Source: Saprospiraceae bacterium
Lineage (GTDB): Bacteria; Bacteroidota; Bacteroidia; Chitinophagales; Saprospiraceae
Length of the DNA stretch: 64,000 nt
Reading direction: 5' to 3'
Assembly (NCBI GenBank): GCA_016722295.1
Contig: JADKGL010000029.1
Span: 124,001-188,000 of the forward strand
Part shown: piece by piece, positions 26,416 to 36,122 of the stretch
How the letters are laid out: each line of letters opens with the position of its first letter
Position numbering within the stretch: position 1 is the first letter of the stretch
The notes under the pieces: model-generated
What the model saw: the letters and a program-made list of their open reading frames with translations, nothing else
Told to the model about the DNA's origin: nothing
The model's database searches: none
Position numbers and translations under genes: made by a program

Positions 26416-27671
26416 TTATTTGTCCATACTGATGCTGCAAGTCCATAGTTGGAATCATTTGCGAGAGTTATTGCTTCTTCATCTGTATTGAAGCTTTGGA
26501 TTGTTATGACCGGTCCAAAAATTTCTTCTTGATTTGTTCGACATTGAGGACCTAAGTTTTCAATTATAGTGGGTTCGATGAATGCATTGTTTTGGGTCTG
26601 CGAATTTGTAATTGGAATTTTACCACCGCACAAAATTACTCCACCTTCTTCCTTGGCTAGTTGAATATAGTTCATCACTTTTTGTTGATGAGCTTTCGAT
26701 ATTAAGGATCCGATCTGCGTTGCTTCGAGTAATGGATCACCAATATTTAATTGCTGAACTTTGTGGATCAAATCAGTTTTGAATTTTTCATAAATACTTT
26801 GCTCGATTAAGATTCTACTACCACATAGACAAATCTGTCCTTGATTAGAGAATGCAAGTCTACTTACTTCGGAGATTGTTTTTTCATACTCACAATCTGC
26901 AAAAATTAAACAAGGATTTTTACCACCTAACTCCAAGCTTATTTTTTTAAACATTGGTGCTGCAACTTCAGCAATTTTTTTGCCTGTATTAGTTCCACCT
27001 GTAAAAGAAATCGCTTTGATATCTGGATGTGCTACAATGGCTGAACCTGTATGCAGTCCATCACCATGCAAAATATTTAATACTCCTTTTGGCAAGCCTG
27101 CTTCATTGCAAATCTCACCTAACAAATAAGCAGTGGTTGGACTTAATTCAGAGGGCTTGGCAATAACACAATTTCCTGCTGCCAATGCTGGTGCAATCTT
27201 CCAAGTGAATAAATAGAGAGGTAAATTCCAAGGCGATATGCAGCCTACGACACCGATGGGTTGGCGCAATGTGTAATTGATTGCATAGTCACCCATGGCA
27301 TGACTTTCTGATGCAAATTGCATTGCAGCCGTCGCAAAAAAACGAAAATTGGAAGCGGCACGTGGGATGTCTACTGCTTTCGAAAACTTAATTGGTTTGC
27401 CTGTATCTGTTGTTTCTGCTAGGGCTAATTCATCAAGTTTTGATTCAATGAGATCGGCGATTTTATTTAGAATTTTAAAGCGATCTTCGCCAGATGTAGT
27501 TGCCCAAGATTTCTTTGCAATTGTTGCTGCCTCTACTGCTAATTGTACATCTTCATGCGTAGAATTGGGAAGTAATGAAATTACTTTGCCTGTAGCTGGA
27601 TTCATATTTTCTATATAATTACCCAATGTTGGTTCTAGAAAATCTCCTCCAATAAAATTTTTTAATTTCAT
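26244..27671 (-). CDS. NAD(P)-dependent aldehyde dehydrogenase, aminomuconic semialdehyde dehydrogenase-like
   Basis: This 475-aa ALDH superfamily enzyme has the coenzyme segment FTGGTNTGKKI, the general base Glu in ISLELGGKNP, and the catalytic Cys in FSNQGQICLCGSRI. The end NCWLLRDLRTPFGGMKDSGVGREGG resembles the ALDH8A1 / 2-aminomuconic (or 2-hydroxymuconic) semialdehyde dehydrogenase branch. That branch acts in the kynurenine-tryptophan degradation route of many Bacteroidota. No other kynurenine pathway gene is in the window, so the substrate is inferred. It is downstream of the guanylyltransferase gene on the same strand. Confidence 0.85.
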   Translation of the reverse strand: MKLKNFIGGDFLEPTLGNYIENMNPATGKVISLLPNSTHEDVQLAVEAATIAKKSWATTSGEDRFKILNKIADLIESKLDELALAETTDTGKPIKFSKAVDIPRAASNFRFFATAAMQFASESHAMGDYAINYTLRQPIGVVGCISPWNLPLYLFTWKIAPALAAGNCVIAKPSELSPTTAYLLGEICNEAGLPKGVLNILHGDGLHTGSAIVAHPDIKAISFTGGTNTGKKIAEVAAPMFKKISLELGGKNPCLIFADCEYEKTISEVSRLAFSNQGQICLCGSRILIEQSIYEKFKTDLIHKVQQLNIGDPLLEATQIGSLISKAHQQKVMNYIQLAKEEGGVILCGGKIPITNSQTQNNAFIEPTIIENLGPQCRTNQEEIFGPVITIQSFNTDEEAITLANDSNYGLAASVWTNNHNRAMQLTTKLNTGIVWINCWLLRDLRTPFGGMKDSGVGREGGEEAMRFFTEAKNI

Positions 27672-27684
27672 CTTTTTTATTTCT

Positions 27685-28749
27685 CTAAATCAATTCTTTG
27701 CCAAAATGATTTTCAACATCACTCACTAATTTTTTTATCTCTTGTTCTTCTTGCATATCACAAATCATAAGAACATCTTTCGTATTGATGACAATGAAGT
27801 TTTTTAAACCATGTATTGCGATTAATTTTTTTTCTTCATTTTTTATCATGCAATCAGAAACTTCATGGAGAACTGTCATATTAGCATGCACAACATTGCC
27901 ATCATTATCGTGATCAGACAATGAATAGATTGAACCAAATGTACCTAAGTCACTCCAGCCAAAATCTACTGTTTTCACATATACTGATTCAGCTTTTTCC
28001 AAAATCCCTACATCGATGGAAATACTTCTACAATTAGAATATATACTTTGAATTGATGACTGATCTTTGTATTTAGAGAAAGATTCGGCAAGTTCAGGTA
28101 GATGTATTTTTATTTGATTTACTATTTCTGCTGCTTTCCACAGAAACATTCCACTATTCCATAAGTAATTTCCTTGTCTAAGATATTCTACTGCAGTATT
28201 GTGATTTGGTTTTTCTACAAATTGTTTGACTGGATAGATTTCATATAAATTCGATTCCTCTTGGTGGAATTGAATATAACCATATCCAGTATCAGGTCTT
28301 GAAGCTTGGATTCCTAATGTGATTAAACAATTATTTTGATTTAAAAATTCTTCAGCTTCTTCAATGTCTCTTACAAATTGAGATTCATTTGTAATCAGAT
28401 GATCTGCAGGTGCTACTAGCATGTTTGCATTTGGATTTTTAAGCAAGATTGCAGAGGCTGCAAAAGCAATACATGGTGCAGTATTTTTGCGAGATGGCTC
28501 TAACAATATATTTTCAGTTTTAATAAGTGGTAGCTGTTCTTGAATGAGATCTAGATAATCTTCATGACATACAACCCAAATATTTGCACTAGGAGCTAAT
28601 TGCGAAAGCCTATCAAAAGTCATTTGAATAAGGGATCTTCCTGTGCCTAGAAAATCTAGAAATTGTTTTGGTTTATTGGTTCTACTCATTGGCCAAAAGC
28701 GGCTTCCCACACCTCCAGCTAGGATGACTGCATGTAAATCGGATTTCAT
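27685..28749 (-). CDS. manC: Mannose-1-phosphate guanylyltransferase
   Basis: This 354-aa nucleotidyltransferase makes GDP-mannose from mannose-1-phosphate and GTP for polysaccharides and glycans. The N-terminal nucleotide-binding signature is VILAGGVGSRFWPMSR, with PKQFLDFLG next and VEKPN at about residue 175. The length corresponds to the single-domain form without the C-terminal isomerase domain. It lies 13 bases upstream of the aldehyde dehydrogenase and 24 bases downstream of the aminotransferase gene, with no functional link evident. Confidence 0.9.
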   Translation of the reverse strand: MKSDLHAVILAGGVGSRFWPMSRTNKPKQFLDFLGTGRSLIQMTFDRLSQLAPSANIWVVCHEDYLDLIQEQLPLIKTENILLEPSRKNTAPCIAFAASAILLKNPNANMLVAPADHLITNESQFVRDIEEAEEFLNQNNCLITLGIQASRPDTGYGYIQFHQEESNLYEIYPVKQFVEKPNHNTAVEYLRQGNYLWNSGMFLWKAAEIVNQIKIHLPELAESFSKYKDQSSIQSIYSNCRSISIDVGILEKAESVYVKTVDFGWSDLGTFGSIYSLSDHDNDGNVVHANMTVLHEVSDCMIKNEEKKLIAIHGLKNFIVINTKDVLMICDMQEEQEIKKLVSDVENHFGKELI

Positions 28750-28773
28750 ATTTATTATAGTATTAGATTGAGA

Positions 28774-30063
28774 TTAATCAATAAATTTATCCATACCTTT
28801 TTTTAATGATTCGAGTATCTCTGGAATATTTTTTGAATCTAGTGTTCCAACTGAAATACGATACCATGCAGAATCGGCTGACGCACCAAAAGCTTTAAAT
28901 GGCACTATAGCTATACCGCATTGATCAATGAGGTATTTTGTAACATCTGATTGTTGATGTAAGGTCAGTTCATTTGTTTTTTTACCTTTCCATGGAAATT
29001 GAGCTGTAAGATATATGGCTGCTTGTGGTGGTATAACATCAATTGGGTAATTTTGATTTTTCAATGAATTCAATCCTTCATAAAGACCAGTTAATCTTTT
29101 TTCAATCTCAGGTATAAACCAATGCAAATAGTTAGATACGGCAGCTTCATTTCCCATGAATTCTGCTGTTGCAATTTGCTCTGCCTTTGGTGCCCATGCC
29201 CCAACATGTGATAGAATTGACTTCATCTTATCAATTACATGAAAAGGGCCAAATGTCCAACCAACTCTAACACCAGTTGCAGCAAAAACTTTCGAAAGCC
29301 CATCGACATAAATTACATAATCTTTCAATTCTTTTAAGAGACCTACCGGTTCATAATGTTTGACATTTCCAAAAGTCAACTGCCAATATATTTGATCGTA
29401 TAGAATATATAACGGTTTTTGCTTGCCTTTTCTTCTTACATTTTCTGCTAGTACAAGTTCACAAATTTCTAGTAATGTGTCTTTCTCAAATACAGTTCCC
29501 GTGGGATTTTGAGGAGAGCAAAGCGCAATCATTGTTGCTTCTTTAATGTAAGGAGCTATGTCGGATGCTCTAGGCATGAAGTTTTGTTCTGGACCAACTT
29601 CCAATTCAATTTTTTGAGCGGCACTTAAATGACAGTAATGATTGTTATTCCAAGAGGGTGTAGCAAAAATAACTTTATCTCCTGGATCAATAATCGTTTT
29701 GTAAATAGAATATATAATCGGTCTAGCTCCAGCAGAAATTAAGATTTCATCTGTGCTATATGTGAGGTTCAATTTTGAAGAAATATATTTTGACAAAACT
29801 GATCTTAATTCAAGCATGCCATTTGCCATAGGATAGTTGGTGTGTCCTTTTCTATAGGCATCAATAATATATTCAGTCAACTCTGGCGGGATGCCAAAAA
29901 TTTTAGGGTCAAAATCGCCTATAGTGAGATTATAAATTTTTTCACCTTGTTTAATTTTTGCGTTGATTTCATTCCCTAATTTTATGATTTCTGAAGGAAT
30001 AAGATTTTCAGCCATATGAGAGCAAAGATCAATAGCAGCTGCATTCGTAAGTTCTGAGTTCAT
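28774..30063 (-). CDS. Class I/II PLP-dependent aminotransferase (aspartate aminotransferase-like)
   Basis: This 429-aa enzyme of the fold-type I aminotransferase family shows YNLTIGDFDPKIFGIP, the substrate-side segment CSPQNPTGTVFE and the PLP Lys in YVDGLSKVFAATGVRVGW. The aspartate aminotransferase role is the most common assignment for this Bacteroidota group, but amino-acid specificity cannot be read from sequence. It is divergent from the LOG-family gene across an 84-base spacer. Confidence 0.85.
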   Translation of the reverse strand: MNSELTNAAAIDLCSHMAENLIPSEIIKLGNEINAKIKQGEKIYNLTIGDFDPKIFGIPPELTEYIIDAYRKGHTNYPMANGMLELRSVLSKYISSKLNLTYSTDEILISAGARPIIYSIYKTIIDPGDKVIFATPSWNNNHYCHLSAAQKIELEVGPEQNFMPRASDIAPYIKEATMIALCSPQNPTGTVFEKDTLLEICELVLAENVRRKGKQKPLYILYDQIYWQLTFGNVKHYEPVGLLKELKDYVIYVDGLSKVFAATGVRVGWTFGPFHVIDKMKSILSHVGAWAPKAEQIATAEFMGNEAAVSNYLHWFIPEIEKRLTGLYEGLNSLKNQNYPIDVIPPQAAIYLTAQFPWKGKKTNELTLHQQSDVTKYLIDQCGIAIVPFKAFGASADSAWYRISVGTLDSKNIPEILESLKKGMDKFID

Positions 30064-30147
30064 GAAAATGTATTTTTCTAGGACACAATATATTGAAAAC
30101 TATTATAATGTTAAATTAATTCTTTAAAATTGCACATATTTTGATTT

Positions 30148-30876
30148 ATGCCAAAGCATTTTGTACATAAAAGTAGAAAAGAAATAGATTTTTTAGAGGG
30201 TCCACAGAGCAGATGGAAAGAATTGATGTTTCTAAAAGATGTATTTTTTGATTTATTGAATGGATTGCGAAAACTTCATTTCAGCGGACCTTGTGTAACA
30301 GTATTTGGTTCAGCAAGATTTCATCCTGAACATGAATATTATAAAGTAGGGGAGAGAGTTGGTGCAGAAATTGCAAATTTAGGCTTTACAGTTATGACTG
30401 GAGGTGGACCAGGAATTATGGAAGCAGCAAATAAAGGTGCAAAATCAGTTGGTGGTAGAAGTGTAGGATGTAATATTATTCTACCTTTTGAACAAACTGC
30501 AAATCCATATCTAGATCGATGGGTAGATATGGAGTTTTTTTTTACTCGAAAAGCAATACTTCGCAAATATTCATATGGTTTTGTAGTCCTACCTGGTGGA
30601 TTTGGAACAATGGATGAATTTTTTGAGGCGATGACACTAATTCAAACTGGGAAAATGACTCATTTTCCAATTATTATTTATGGTCGCGAATACCACAAGA
30701 ACTTACTAGAATTCATTGATGATCTCAAAAAATATAAAACCATTTCTCCACTTGATGACAAATTGATAATTGTTACAGATGAGGTCGAAGAAGTTGTTAA
30801 TTTTATAAAAGACAATATAAATATAAAAGATCATCTCAAACATTACAATAAACCCAAAAAGTGGTTGTTTGAATGA
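30148..30876 (+). CDS. LOG family protein (TIGR00730-type Rossmann fold)
   Basis: This 242-aa lysine-decarboxylase-like protein has the two signatures of the LOG family: MTGGGPGIMEAANKGA at about residue 76 and PGGFGTMDEFFEAMT at about 150. Related enzymes are nucleoside 5'-monophosphate phosphoribohydrolases that release cytokinin-type bases or hydrolyse AMP/GMP. The annotation as a lysine decarboxylase seen in databases is misleading. It overlaps the next gene by four bases (ATGA), so the two are translationally coupled. Confidence 0.88.
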   Translation: MPKHFVHKSRKEIDFLEGPQSRWKELMFLKDVFFDLLNGLRKLHFSGPCVTVFGSARFHPEHEYYKVGERVGAEIANLGFTVMTGGGPGIMEAANKGAKSVGGRSVGCNIILPFEQTANPYLDRWVDMEFFFTRKAILRKYSYGFVVLPGGFGTMDEFFEAMTLIQTGKMTHFPIIIYGREYHKNLLEFIDDLKKYKTISPLDDKLIIVTDEVEEVVNFIKDNINIKDHLKHYNKPKKWLFE

Positions 30877-31727
30877 TGGAATTATTACTTCCTAGTCCTG
30901 AGCAAAAATTATTTATTCCTCGTCTAAATCATGAGATTATTTTCAAGCGTGATGATTTGATTCATCCTATTGTTAGTGGCAATAAATGGCGTAAACTAAA
31001 ATATCATTTGACTGCTTTCGAAGAGTCAAAAAAGAAATGCATTGTATCAATAGGTGGTGCTCATTCAAATCATTTGCATGCACTTTCTTATCTCTGTTTT
31101 CAATTGCAGATTCCATGCAAATTATTGATATATGGTTCTCCTAATTCAACGATAGAGAATAATACATTGCAAGATTGCCTTTCCTGGGGAGCCTCTATCG
31201 ATTATATTTCTAGGCGTGAAGCTAAATCGAATTTTTTATCTTATGCTTCTGATGATTATTTTATAGAAGAAGGTGGGAAAGGTGAAATAGCACAGCAAGG
31301 GATGGGTGAGTTGGTCGATGAGTTAATTGATTTCGAAGACAATTCCAAGACTTTAATTGCTGTTGCGTATGGGACAGGTACTAGTGTGCAAGCATTGCTT
31401 AAAAAAACTAACGAATGCCATGTAGTCACGTTGTCTCCAGTTAAAAATAATCAATTACTTCAGCATTCAAGATTACATTATTTGATAGATTATTTAAATT
31501 TATCGTTTGCCGGATTTTCTAATGAATATTATTCTAAAATCATAGCATTTCAAAAGGAAACTAGCATCTTATTAGATCCTGTTTATACAGGAAAGTTATA
31601 CTTGAATTTAATTCACTCTTCGATTAATTTTATGAATTATAATAAAATATATTTTGTGCACAGCGGGGGCTTACAAGCTTGGAGAGATTATCGGCAGCGA
31701 TATAAAGATAAAATCATAGCTGATTAG
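30873..31727 (+). CDS. PLP-dependent ACC deaminase / D-cysteine desulfhydrase family protein
   Basis: This 284-aa fold-type II PLP enzyme has the PLP Lys in VSGNKWRKLKYHL at about residue 37, followed by CIVSIGGAHSNHLHALSY. The phosphate-binding region is AYGTGTSVQALL, and the C-terminal YFVHSGGLQAWRDY is typical of this family. It is about 50 residues shorter than classical ACC deaminase, as are many Bacteroidota members. D-cysteine desulfhydrase-like activity is more likely than ethylene-precursor breakdown, but this is inference. It is coupled to the LOG-family gene. Confidence 0.82.
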   Translation: MMELLLPSPEQKLFIPRLNHEIIFKRDDLIHPIVSGNKWRKLKYHLTAFEESKKKCIVSIGGAHSNHLHALSYLCFQLQIPCKLLIYGSPNSTIENNTLQDCLSWGASIDYISRREAKSNFLSYASDDYFIEEGGKGEIAQQGMGELVDELIDFEDNSKTLIAVAYGTGTSVQALLKKTNECHVVTLSPVKNNQLLQHSRLHYLIDYLNLSFAGFSNEYYSKIIAFQKETSILLDPVYTGKLYLNLIHSSINFMNYNKIYFVHSGGLQAWRDYRQRYKDKIIAD

Positions 31728-31759
31728 AGTGTTGATTCAGAATACAAAGTTGAAGAAAA

Positions 31760-32437
31760 TTAAATTTTTGCCACAATGATGTATTGATATTGTAAGGTAG
31801 TGTCGTCAGAAATAATTAATTGGTATCCAGCATCAATGAGTTCTTGTTCAACTTCAGATTGGGCTAATCTTTCTTCTTGACTTGGACCTATTGGTGTAAG
31901 TTTTTTCTTAAAATCGACAATCATGATTTTGCCATTGGCTTTAAATTTGCTCCTTAGTTTTTTGAGATATTGAATGCGATTTGAGATATAGGGATAGGTG
32001 TTTGCAATGAAGGCAATATCGATTTCATTATCTTCTAGATTTGGATTATCAGCTTGAGCTAATCGAGCCTCGAATTTATTTTGAATTTCTTGTTTATAAT
32101 AGGATTTTTCTGCAATCATCATATCGACCAGCTCTTTTTCAATATCTACAGCAATTACTTTTTTTGCTTTATGGACGAAACGGAATGAAAAATATCCACT
32201 ACCAGCACCTATGTCTGCAATAACTTGATTTGAGAGGTCTCCCAGTAACTCAATTATTATATAAGGTTTTTGCCAAATCGTACGATCAGTTTTTCCATCT
32301 TGCTCAGTTTGTAAATTGATTTGCGGAGAGCTTGTATCTATATTCTTGATGGAAGTTATGGAAGGGCTTTGTTTATTGTCGTTACACGACAGCCATAGAA
32401 TAAAGCTTATAAGAAATAAAAATCTGCAATTTTTCAT
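31760..32437 (-). CDS. SAM-dependent methyltransferase-like lipoprotein
   Basis: This 225-aa protein combines a lipoprotein signal (CRFLFLISFILWLSC, Cys about 18) with a class I methyltransferase fold. SAM motif I is VIADIGAGSGYFSFRFV, the strand 2 acid is VIAVDIEKELV, and a later motif is KIMIVDFKKKLTPIGP. A UbiE-like methyltransferase with a lipid anchor is unusual, because SAM is cytosolic. Such proteins are nonetheless repeatedly seen in Bacteroidota, and their function is unknown. It converges on the preceding gene with a 32-base gap. Confidence 0.8.
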   Translation of the reverse strand: MKNCRFLFLISFILWLSCNDNKQSPSITSIKNIDTSSPQINLQTEQDGKTDRTIWQKPYIIIELLGDLSNQVIADIGAGSGYFSFRFVHKAKKVIAVDIEKELVDMMIAEKSYYKQEIQNKFEARLAQADNPNLEDNEIDIAFIANTYPYISNRIQYLKKLRSKFKANGKIMIVDFKKKLTPIGPSQEERLAQSEVEQELIDAGYQLIISDDTTLQYQYIIVAKI

Positions 32438-32480
32438 TTTTTGATTTTCCGCCGAAAATTACAAGATTTTATCTTCTTAA

Positions 32481-33230
32481 TCAAAATAAATCCCAAGTTG
32501 TAGTTTGATTATTTTCAGCCGCTTTTCGTTCTTCTTCCAATCTTCTGGCTTCGTCTAGTCTTTCTTTTTTTGTTTTGTCAAAGGAATCTCTCGATAAAAA
32601 GTAGTCTTTGGGTTCACGATCTTTGCCTTTCCATTCATATTCGGGCTCCTTTTCTTCTACCTCTTTATAATTTCTAAATACAAAAGCTGTCCATGCTCCG
32701 GCTAACGCTCCAAAAATATGGCTTTCCCAAGATACCTTGGCATCCGTAGGCAAGAATCCAGCCGAATATCCGCTATACATAATAACTATGATCGTCATCA
32801 ATATAATTGATCTCGCATTTCTTCTGAAAATGCCTGAAAAGAAAATAAATGAAATAAAACCATAAACCAATCCACTTGCTCCAACATGTGAATATTGTCT
32901 CGCAAACATGAATACGGCAAAACCAGTTAACACCCAGATCATAGTATATACAGCCCATCCAATCGTTCGATAGAAGAAAAAAATCATACCCACTGTAACG
33001 AGTAGAGGTGGAATATTACTAAATAAATGTGCCCAAGAACCATGAATATAATGTCCGGTCAGAATACCATGCCATTGAGAAATAGTGCGAGGGTAGATAC
33101 TGAAGTAATAGTTAGGATAAGGGATGACAATAAATAAAATATGTATAAAAATACAGAGAAAACAAACACCAAGAGCGACTTTTAGACTATAGACTAATCG
33201 TTCCCTTTGTTCTTTAATTTCTATATTCAT
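32481..33230 (-). CDS. Rhomboid-family intramembrane serine protease
   Basis: This 249-aa membrane protein has six or so helices. The rhomboid signatures are HGSWAHLFSNIPPLLV (HxxxN-type loop), the nucleophile Ser in HVGASGLVYGFISF, and the catalytic His in VSWESHIFGALAGAW. It cleaves transmembrane segments of other membrane proteins; the substrate is unknown. The long charged C-terminal tail (KERLDEARRLEEERK) is cytoplasmic and probably a helix. It overlaps the upstream gene by four bases, so the pair is coupled. Confidence 0.9.
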   Translation of the reverse strand: MNIEIKEQRERLVYSLKVALGVCFLCIFIHILFIVIPYPNYYFSIYPRTISQWHGILTGHYIHGSWAHLFSNIPPLLVTVGMIFFFYRTIGWAVYTMIWVLTGFAVFMFARQYSHVGASGLVYGFISFIFFSGIFRRNARSIILMTIIVIMYSGYSAGFLPTDAKVSWESHIFGALAGAWTAFVFRNYKEVEEKEPEYEWKGKDREPKDYFLSRDSFDKTKKERLDEARRLEEERKAAENNQTTTWDLF

Positions 33231-33886
33231 AAAAATCTTCTGTAAACAATTTTAATCAATTTTTTAGCTATTTCAGATTTTGTGTCTTCGTTCCATTTAT
33301 ATTTTGGAATCAGATCATTTACAAGTATACTTTTAGCTTCTTCGAATGAGTTAAGACTATTTGTACTTCTTAGAAATTCTTCGAGATGAAGTTTGTTCCC
33401 ATCAAAAAGCTCATTCTGTGCCAATACTCTTTCATTTAATCCTAATGCTGAAGTGAGATCTTTTATTGGCGTGATCGTAAGTTTTTCTGCAAGATCGTTT
33501 ACATTTAAATGGTCAAATAATGATTTAAACTTTGTATTGTCTACGGGTACTGGAGTTGTTTCATAAACGGGTGTTATGATTTTTTCTGCAATTGGCTCAA
33601 TAGTTTGTGCGACAGGAATTACTACTTCTATTTTTTTTGGCACTTCTATTGGTTCAATAAATTGAATTTCTGGTTTAACTTCAGGAATTATTGGAGCGAC
33701 TTCTTTTGCTTTTATAGGAGGATTTTGCTCATCTACAGTAAGCAATGCTTGGACACTGTCGTTTATTCTTTTTGAGTAATCAAGTAATAATTCTTTTTCC
33801 TTTAGAGTAAATCCTTGTTCGTCCTCATAAAGATCCATGATTTGATTCATTTTGTGGATCCATTTTTTTACTTGAGAAAATTCCAT
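33227..33886 (-). CDS. Uncharacterised conserved Bacteroidota protein with proline-rich linker
   Basis: This 219-aa protein has an N-terminal helical segment (SQVKKWIHKMNQIMDLYEDE), a Pro/Val/Glu-rich linker at about residues 60-115, and a conserved C-terminal helical domain. That domain contains PIKDLTSALGLNERVL, FDGNKLHLEEFL and the end KKLIKIVYRRF. The C-terminal pattern recurs in many Bacteroidota proteins without a known role. The gene overlaps the rhomboid start by four bases, so the product may act with or be cleaved by the rhomboid protease, but nothing shows this. Confidence 0.7.
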   Translation of the reverse strand: MEFSQVKKWIHKMNQIMDLYEDEQGFTLKEKELLLDYSKRINDSVQALLTVDEQNPPIKAKEVAPIIPEVKPEIQFIEPIEVPKKIEVVIPVAQTIEPIAEKIITPVYETTPVPVDNTKFKSLFDHLNVNDLAEKLTITPIKDLTSALGLNERVLAQNELFDGNKLHLEEFLRSTNSLNSFEEAKSILVNDLIPKYKWNEDTKSEIAKKLIKIVYRRFL

Positions 33887-33922
33887 GATTTATTGATTTG
33901 ACGATTAGAACGCAAAATTGAT

Positions 33923-33930
33923 CAAAATTA
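33923..33930 (-). promoter_or_regulatory. Candidate -7 element (TAATTTTG) for the linker-protein/rhomboid pair
   Basis: An exact TAnnTTTG match on the minus strand, 36 bases before the start codon. No clear -33 box. Confidence 0.35.
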
Positions 33931-34053
33931 ATCTTATTGTATAAAAAAAATTAGCTCATTTTGTTTAGATCTTGTTTTTGAAAACTAAAATTGAGAACAA
34001 TGCTTGATTTCATGTAGAAACTGTAATTTTACTAGATCAAGTGTAACTATAAT

Positions 34054-36102
34054 ATGGGTAAAAGGTATTTATTATTGATTTATTATATTTTTTCTTCATT
34101 TTTTTTGATGGCCCAATCTGGTCATATGGATAGCAGTTATCAACGATTATTGTTAAAATATTGGCAGTATCGCGAGTCATTTTACAAACATTTTATTCTT
34201 GTAGATAGAAATTCTTCTGGATGTATAGGTGACGGGATTGGAAATAGTGGTGCAGATCCTTGCAATTTTAAAAAGTCATCTTATAGCCTTCCTGCGACTA
34301 GTATTAGTCTAGGCTGGAGTGGAGATCTTGCATTTGGCAATCGAAACAATCCCAATAGTGTTTTATATGATCCAAATTGTCTAGAGCGAGTCCATTGGGA
34401 TCAAAAGAAAAGCGTTAGGTTTAATATTATAAATATGAGTTCGGAGACCCCTTCACAATTGGGTTGGTACATCCAAATTTTAGCAATAGAATATGAAAAT
34501 CTGCGAAGGTATGGGCAGCATGAAAAAATGAAAACAACCCTTGAGGATTTATTTCTTGCCTTACAAGCGATCCGCAGATTGGACATGCAAGCACAATGCA
34601 TATTTCAAGAGCTTTACAATGAAAGGAAGCAATGCCAGGATTGTAAAATCTGTTCGAATCTGTTTAAAGTTAAAGGCGAACATGAGCTTTTGACAAAATC
34701 TAAGCTCAAAAAAACATGTGATTTTCAGGCAAAAATGGATGGGTATTCAGGATTTTTAATTCGCGAAGATGCTACCCAAAATTTTGGTGAATTACTACAC
34801 GATCCCAGTGAAGAAAAGTGGAATATAGATGCTACATCTTCGTATCATGCAATGATAAATCCGCCATGTAAAAAACATCTCAAAGAAAGAGCTTGTTTTC
34901 TTTACGCTCACCAAGGTTTTCAAAGTCAGGACCAAGTGATAGGCTTATTGAATGGATTGGTTTTTGTGAAAAAATTTATTCCCGCAGATGCAAGTGTAAC
35001 TACATGTGAGGGTAGAAAATATTATGTTCTGGAAATTGCAACAGAGATTGTTAAAGCACTTGTGGGTAGGATAGATAAGAATCCAAAGGATTATATTGAG
35101 TTCCCAGGTTCAGCGCAATGTATTGATTCGAAAAATTTTATTGGATTCAGAAAGAAACATACCAACTTAAATAACTTTGAGGGAGGACAAGCATCAACAA
35201 CCGTATATGGGATGAAGTTAGTATTGGATTATTTTACAAGTGTGCCTTCAAAGAAAACAGTAAGAGAGAAATTTTACTATAATCAATTGCTAAAAAAGAC
35301 AGTAACTGCAAATAAGAATGTTGGTAATTTTTGGTTGTTATTGGAAACTATTGGAGAAGCACAGCAAAGTGAATTTTATCAAAAAAAGTGTATTGAATTC
35401 AATAAGGAGATTTATCTATTGATGAATAAAGCTATTTATGAAGAAAAAAGTACTGTGCAAATAGATAAAAAGTGGTTTGAAGATTTGTTGGATCGTGCTC
35501 CATGCTCTGGATTATGTATGAAGTATTCTAAGTATAATGAGAATACAAATCACAAATGGCCTACATTTGATTGCCCAAATACGCCTGGCTGGGTTAATGG
35601 ACAACGTTGGGATGGAGGGAAGCACCAACATGAAGTGTATGATGAAGAAAATATGTTTCCTCGATCAAAAATTAATAATGGCTTAGATTACATGAGCTTA
35701 TTTAATTTATATTCTATAATTTATCATTCTGAAGGATTCCCTCTCGAAGATTTGAGATCCATAAAAATGCTTACAAAGGATAAGTTTATGGAATTAGGTG
35801 ATGAAGCACTATTGAAGAAAACAAATAAAACAGATCAATATAAAAATGTTACTTGGTTGTCGTCAAGCGGCGCCAAGATCTATAAATTGGACGAAGCGTT
35901 ACATCATAGTGATAAGTCAATAGTATCTGATTTTTTAATTCAGAAATTCGAGATGGTCAATATGGTGGATAAATTCCAGACAGTCTATAAAAAATTAGAT
36001 AGTAAAAATCCCCAATTGTTTAATGTTAAGGCTGGTAAATTTTCAGATTTCTGTTTGAATTATGAATTGTTTTTAATTCAAAATACTTCTAGCAAAAAAT
36101 AA
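34054..36102 (+). CDS. Large exported helical protein of unknown function
   Basis: This 682-aa protein has a signal peptide (LLLIYYIFSSFFLMAQSG). The mature protein is mostly helical, with many aromatic residues and cysteines, including the paired CQDCKIC and a later PCKKHLKERACFLY. Motifs such as SQDQVIGLLNGLVFVKKFIP and FEGGQASTTVYGMKLVLDYF suggest an alpha/alpha toroid fold like some glycosidases and lyases, but I recognise no family. There is no type IX sorting domain, so it is probably periplasmic or in the outer membrane space. It stands alone between divergent and convergent neighbours. Confidence 0.7.
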   Translation: MGKRYLLLIYYIFSSFFLMAQSGHMDSSYQRLLLKYWQYRESFYKHFILVDRNSSGCIGDGIGNSGADPCNFKKSSYSLPATSISLGWSGDLAFGNRNNPNSVLYDPNCLERVHWDQKKSVRFNIINMSSETPSQLGWYIQILAIEYENLRRYGQHEKMKTTLEDLFLALQAIRRLDMQAQCIFQELYNERKQCQDCKICSNLFKVKGEHELLTKSKLKKTCDFQAKMDGYSGFLIREDATQNFGELLHDPSEEKWNIDATSSYHAMINPPCKKHLKERACFLYAHQGFQSQDQVIGLLNGLVFVKKFIPADASVTTCEGRKYYVLEIATEIVKALVGRIDKNPKDYIEFPGSAQCIDSKNFIGFRKKHTNLNNFEGGQASTTVYGMKLVLDYFTSVPSKKTVREKFYYNQLLKKTVTANKNVGNFWLLLETIGEAQQSEFYQKKCIEFNKEIYLLMNKAIYEEKSTVQIDKKWFEDLLDRAPCSGLCMKYSKYNENTNHKWPTFDCPNTPGWVNGQRWDGGKHQHEVYDEENMFPRSKINNGLDYMSLFNLYSIIYHSEGFPLEDLRSIKMLTKDKFMELGDEALLKKTNKTDQYKNVTWLSSSGAKIYKLDEALHHSDKSIVSDFLIQKFEMVNMVDKFQTVYKKLDSKNPQLFNVKAGKFSDFCLNYELFLIQNTSSKK

Positions 36103-36122
36103 GTATGTCGAAGTGAATTAAA

